In this document: positions 63,716 through 64,000 of the stretch, piece by piece | How positions within the stretch are numbered: position 1 is the stretch's first letter | How the letters are laid out: every line of letters starts with the position of its first letter | NCBI GenBank assembly: GCA_012845835.1 | Contig: JABAKD010000006.1 | Location: 3,863,124 to 3,927,123, forward strand | From: Undaria pinnatifida | Taxonomy: Eukaryota; Sar; Phaeophyceae; Laminariales; Alariaceae | Direction: 5' to 3' | DNA: 64,000 bases | Position numbers and translations under genes: made by a program | The notes under the pieces: generated by a model | The model's database searches: none | Seen by the model: only the letters and a program-made list of their open reading frames with translations | What the model was told of the DNA's origin: nothing

Positions 63716-64000
63716 ACCTTAACGTTAATCTGATCCGTTTACGCCTTTAACTGTTATCGGGTTACTGCAGTACCGCATAGACGCGTTGGTCGGGCTGCGT
63801 GATTGAATGCCTTCGGAGTCATGCTTTTCCGGTGATGGTGAGATATCCATTCAGCTCCTCGTGAATGGGAGAGCTCAGAAACTTCGTAGAATCTTCTGCG
63901 CTCCTACGGTGTGACTACTCAGAACGTTCATAGTATTCAAACGACACCGGGCACTGGTACTGTACATTGTGCGTATTTTAGCAAAAAAAAAACGCCACCC
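63716..64000. other. Dispersed repeat, no gene
   Basis: 63,785-63,900 resembles 15,008-15,105. The rest holds nothing recognisable. Confidence 0.4.

Noticed and set aside
1-64000. CRISPR array or prokaryotic operon content
   Set aside because: Tandem arrays here have no conserved-repeat/unique-spacer pattern, and all recognised genes are eukaryotic with introns.

Overview
The window is eukaryotic nuclear DNA with few genes and many repeats. It most likely comes from a stramenopile, probably a brown alga or close relative. Three observations support this. Genes are split by long GT-AG introns (0.2 to several kb), many of which carry transposon copies. An intronless gene at 37,937-39,391 encodes tandem EsV-1-7 cysteine repeats, a family known mainly from brown algae, some other eukaryotes and large algal viruses. 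No bacterial-style operons or ribosome-binding sites are seen. Lineage is inferred, not proven.

Five genes could be assembled or recognised by reading exons across splice sites. They are eIF4E (+, 7,979-10,128, first exon not found), a UbiE/COQ5-type methyltransferase (-, 23,054-19,341, last exon not found), eIF3g (+, 25,809-32,055, complete, 6 coding exons, 312 aa), the EsV-1-7 repeat protein (-, 484 aa) and an ankyrin-repeat gene (-, 60,864-51,860, partial). eIF4E and eIF3g both act in cap-dependent translation initiation. Nothing shows that the genes are co-regulated. An unassigned exon lies at 39,906-40,024 (-), and several weak ORFs are listed with low confidence.

The rest is repeats. 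(i) Two short terminal-inverted-repeat families have GA...TC ends and 4-bp target-site duplications that can be read directly for six copies. (ii) One 1.7-kb foldback element at 55,220-56,921 has 565-bp inverted repeats and a 9-bp duplication. (iii) A LINE 3' end (17,317-18,050) and many short retroposon copies end in long C tracts (G runs on the opposite strand) rather than poly(A). (iv) A tandem tRNA-like SINE lies at 61,790-62,460, next to an LTR-like segment at 63,167-63,435. (v) Many tandem arrays are present, the largest being a 2.9-kb CCATGG-rich minisatellite at 44,640-47,570.

The most striking pattern is that all four intron-containing genes have decayed partial copies of their own exons in neighbouring introns or flanks. 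Copies upstream of an exon carry its 5' part and copies downstream carry its 3' part, as expected from tandem duplications whose breakpoints fall inside exons.
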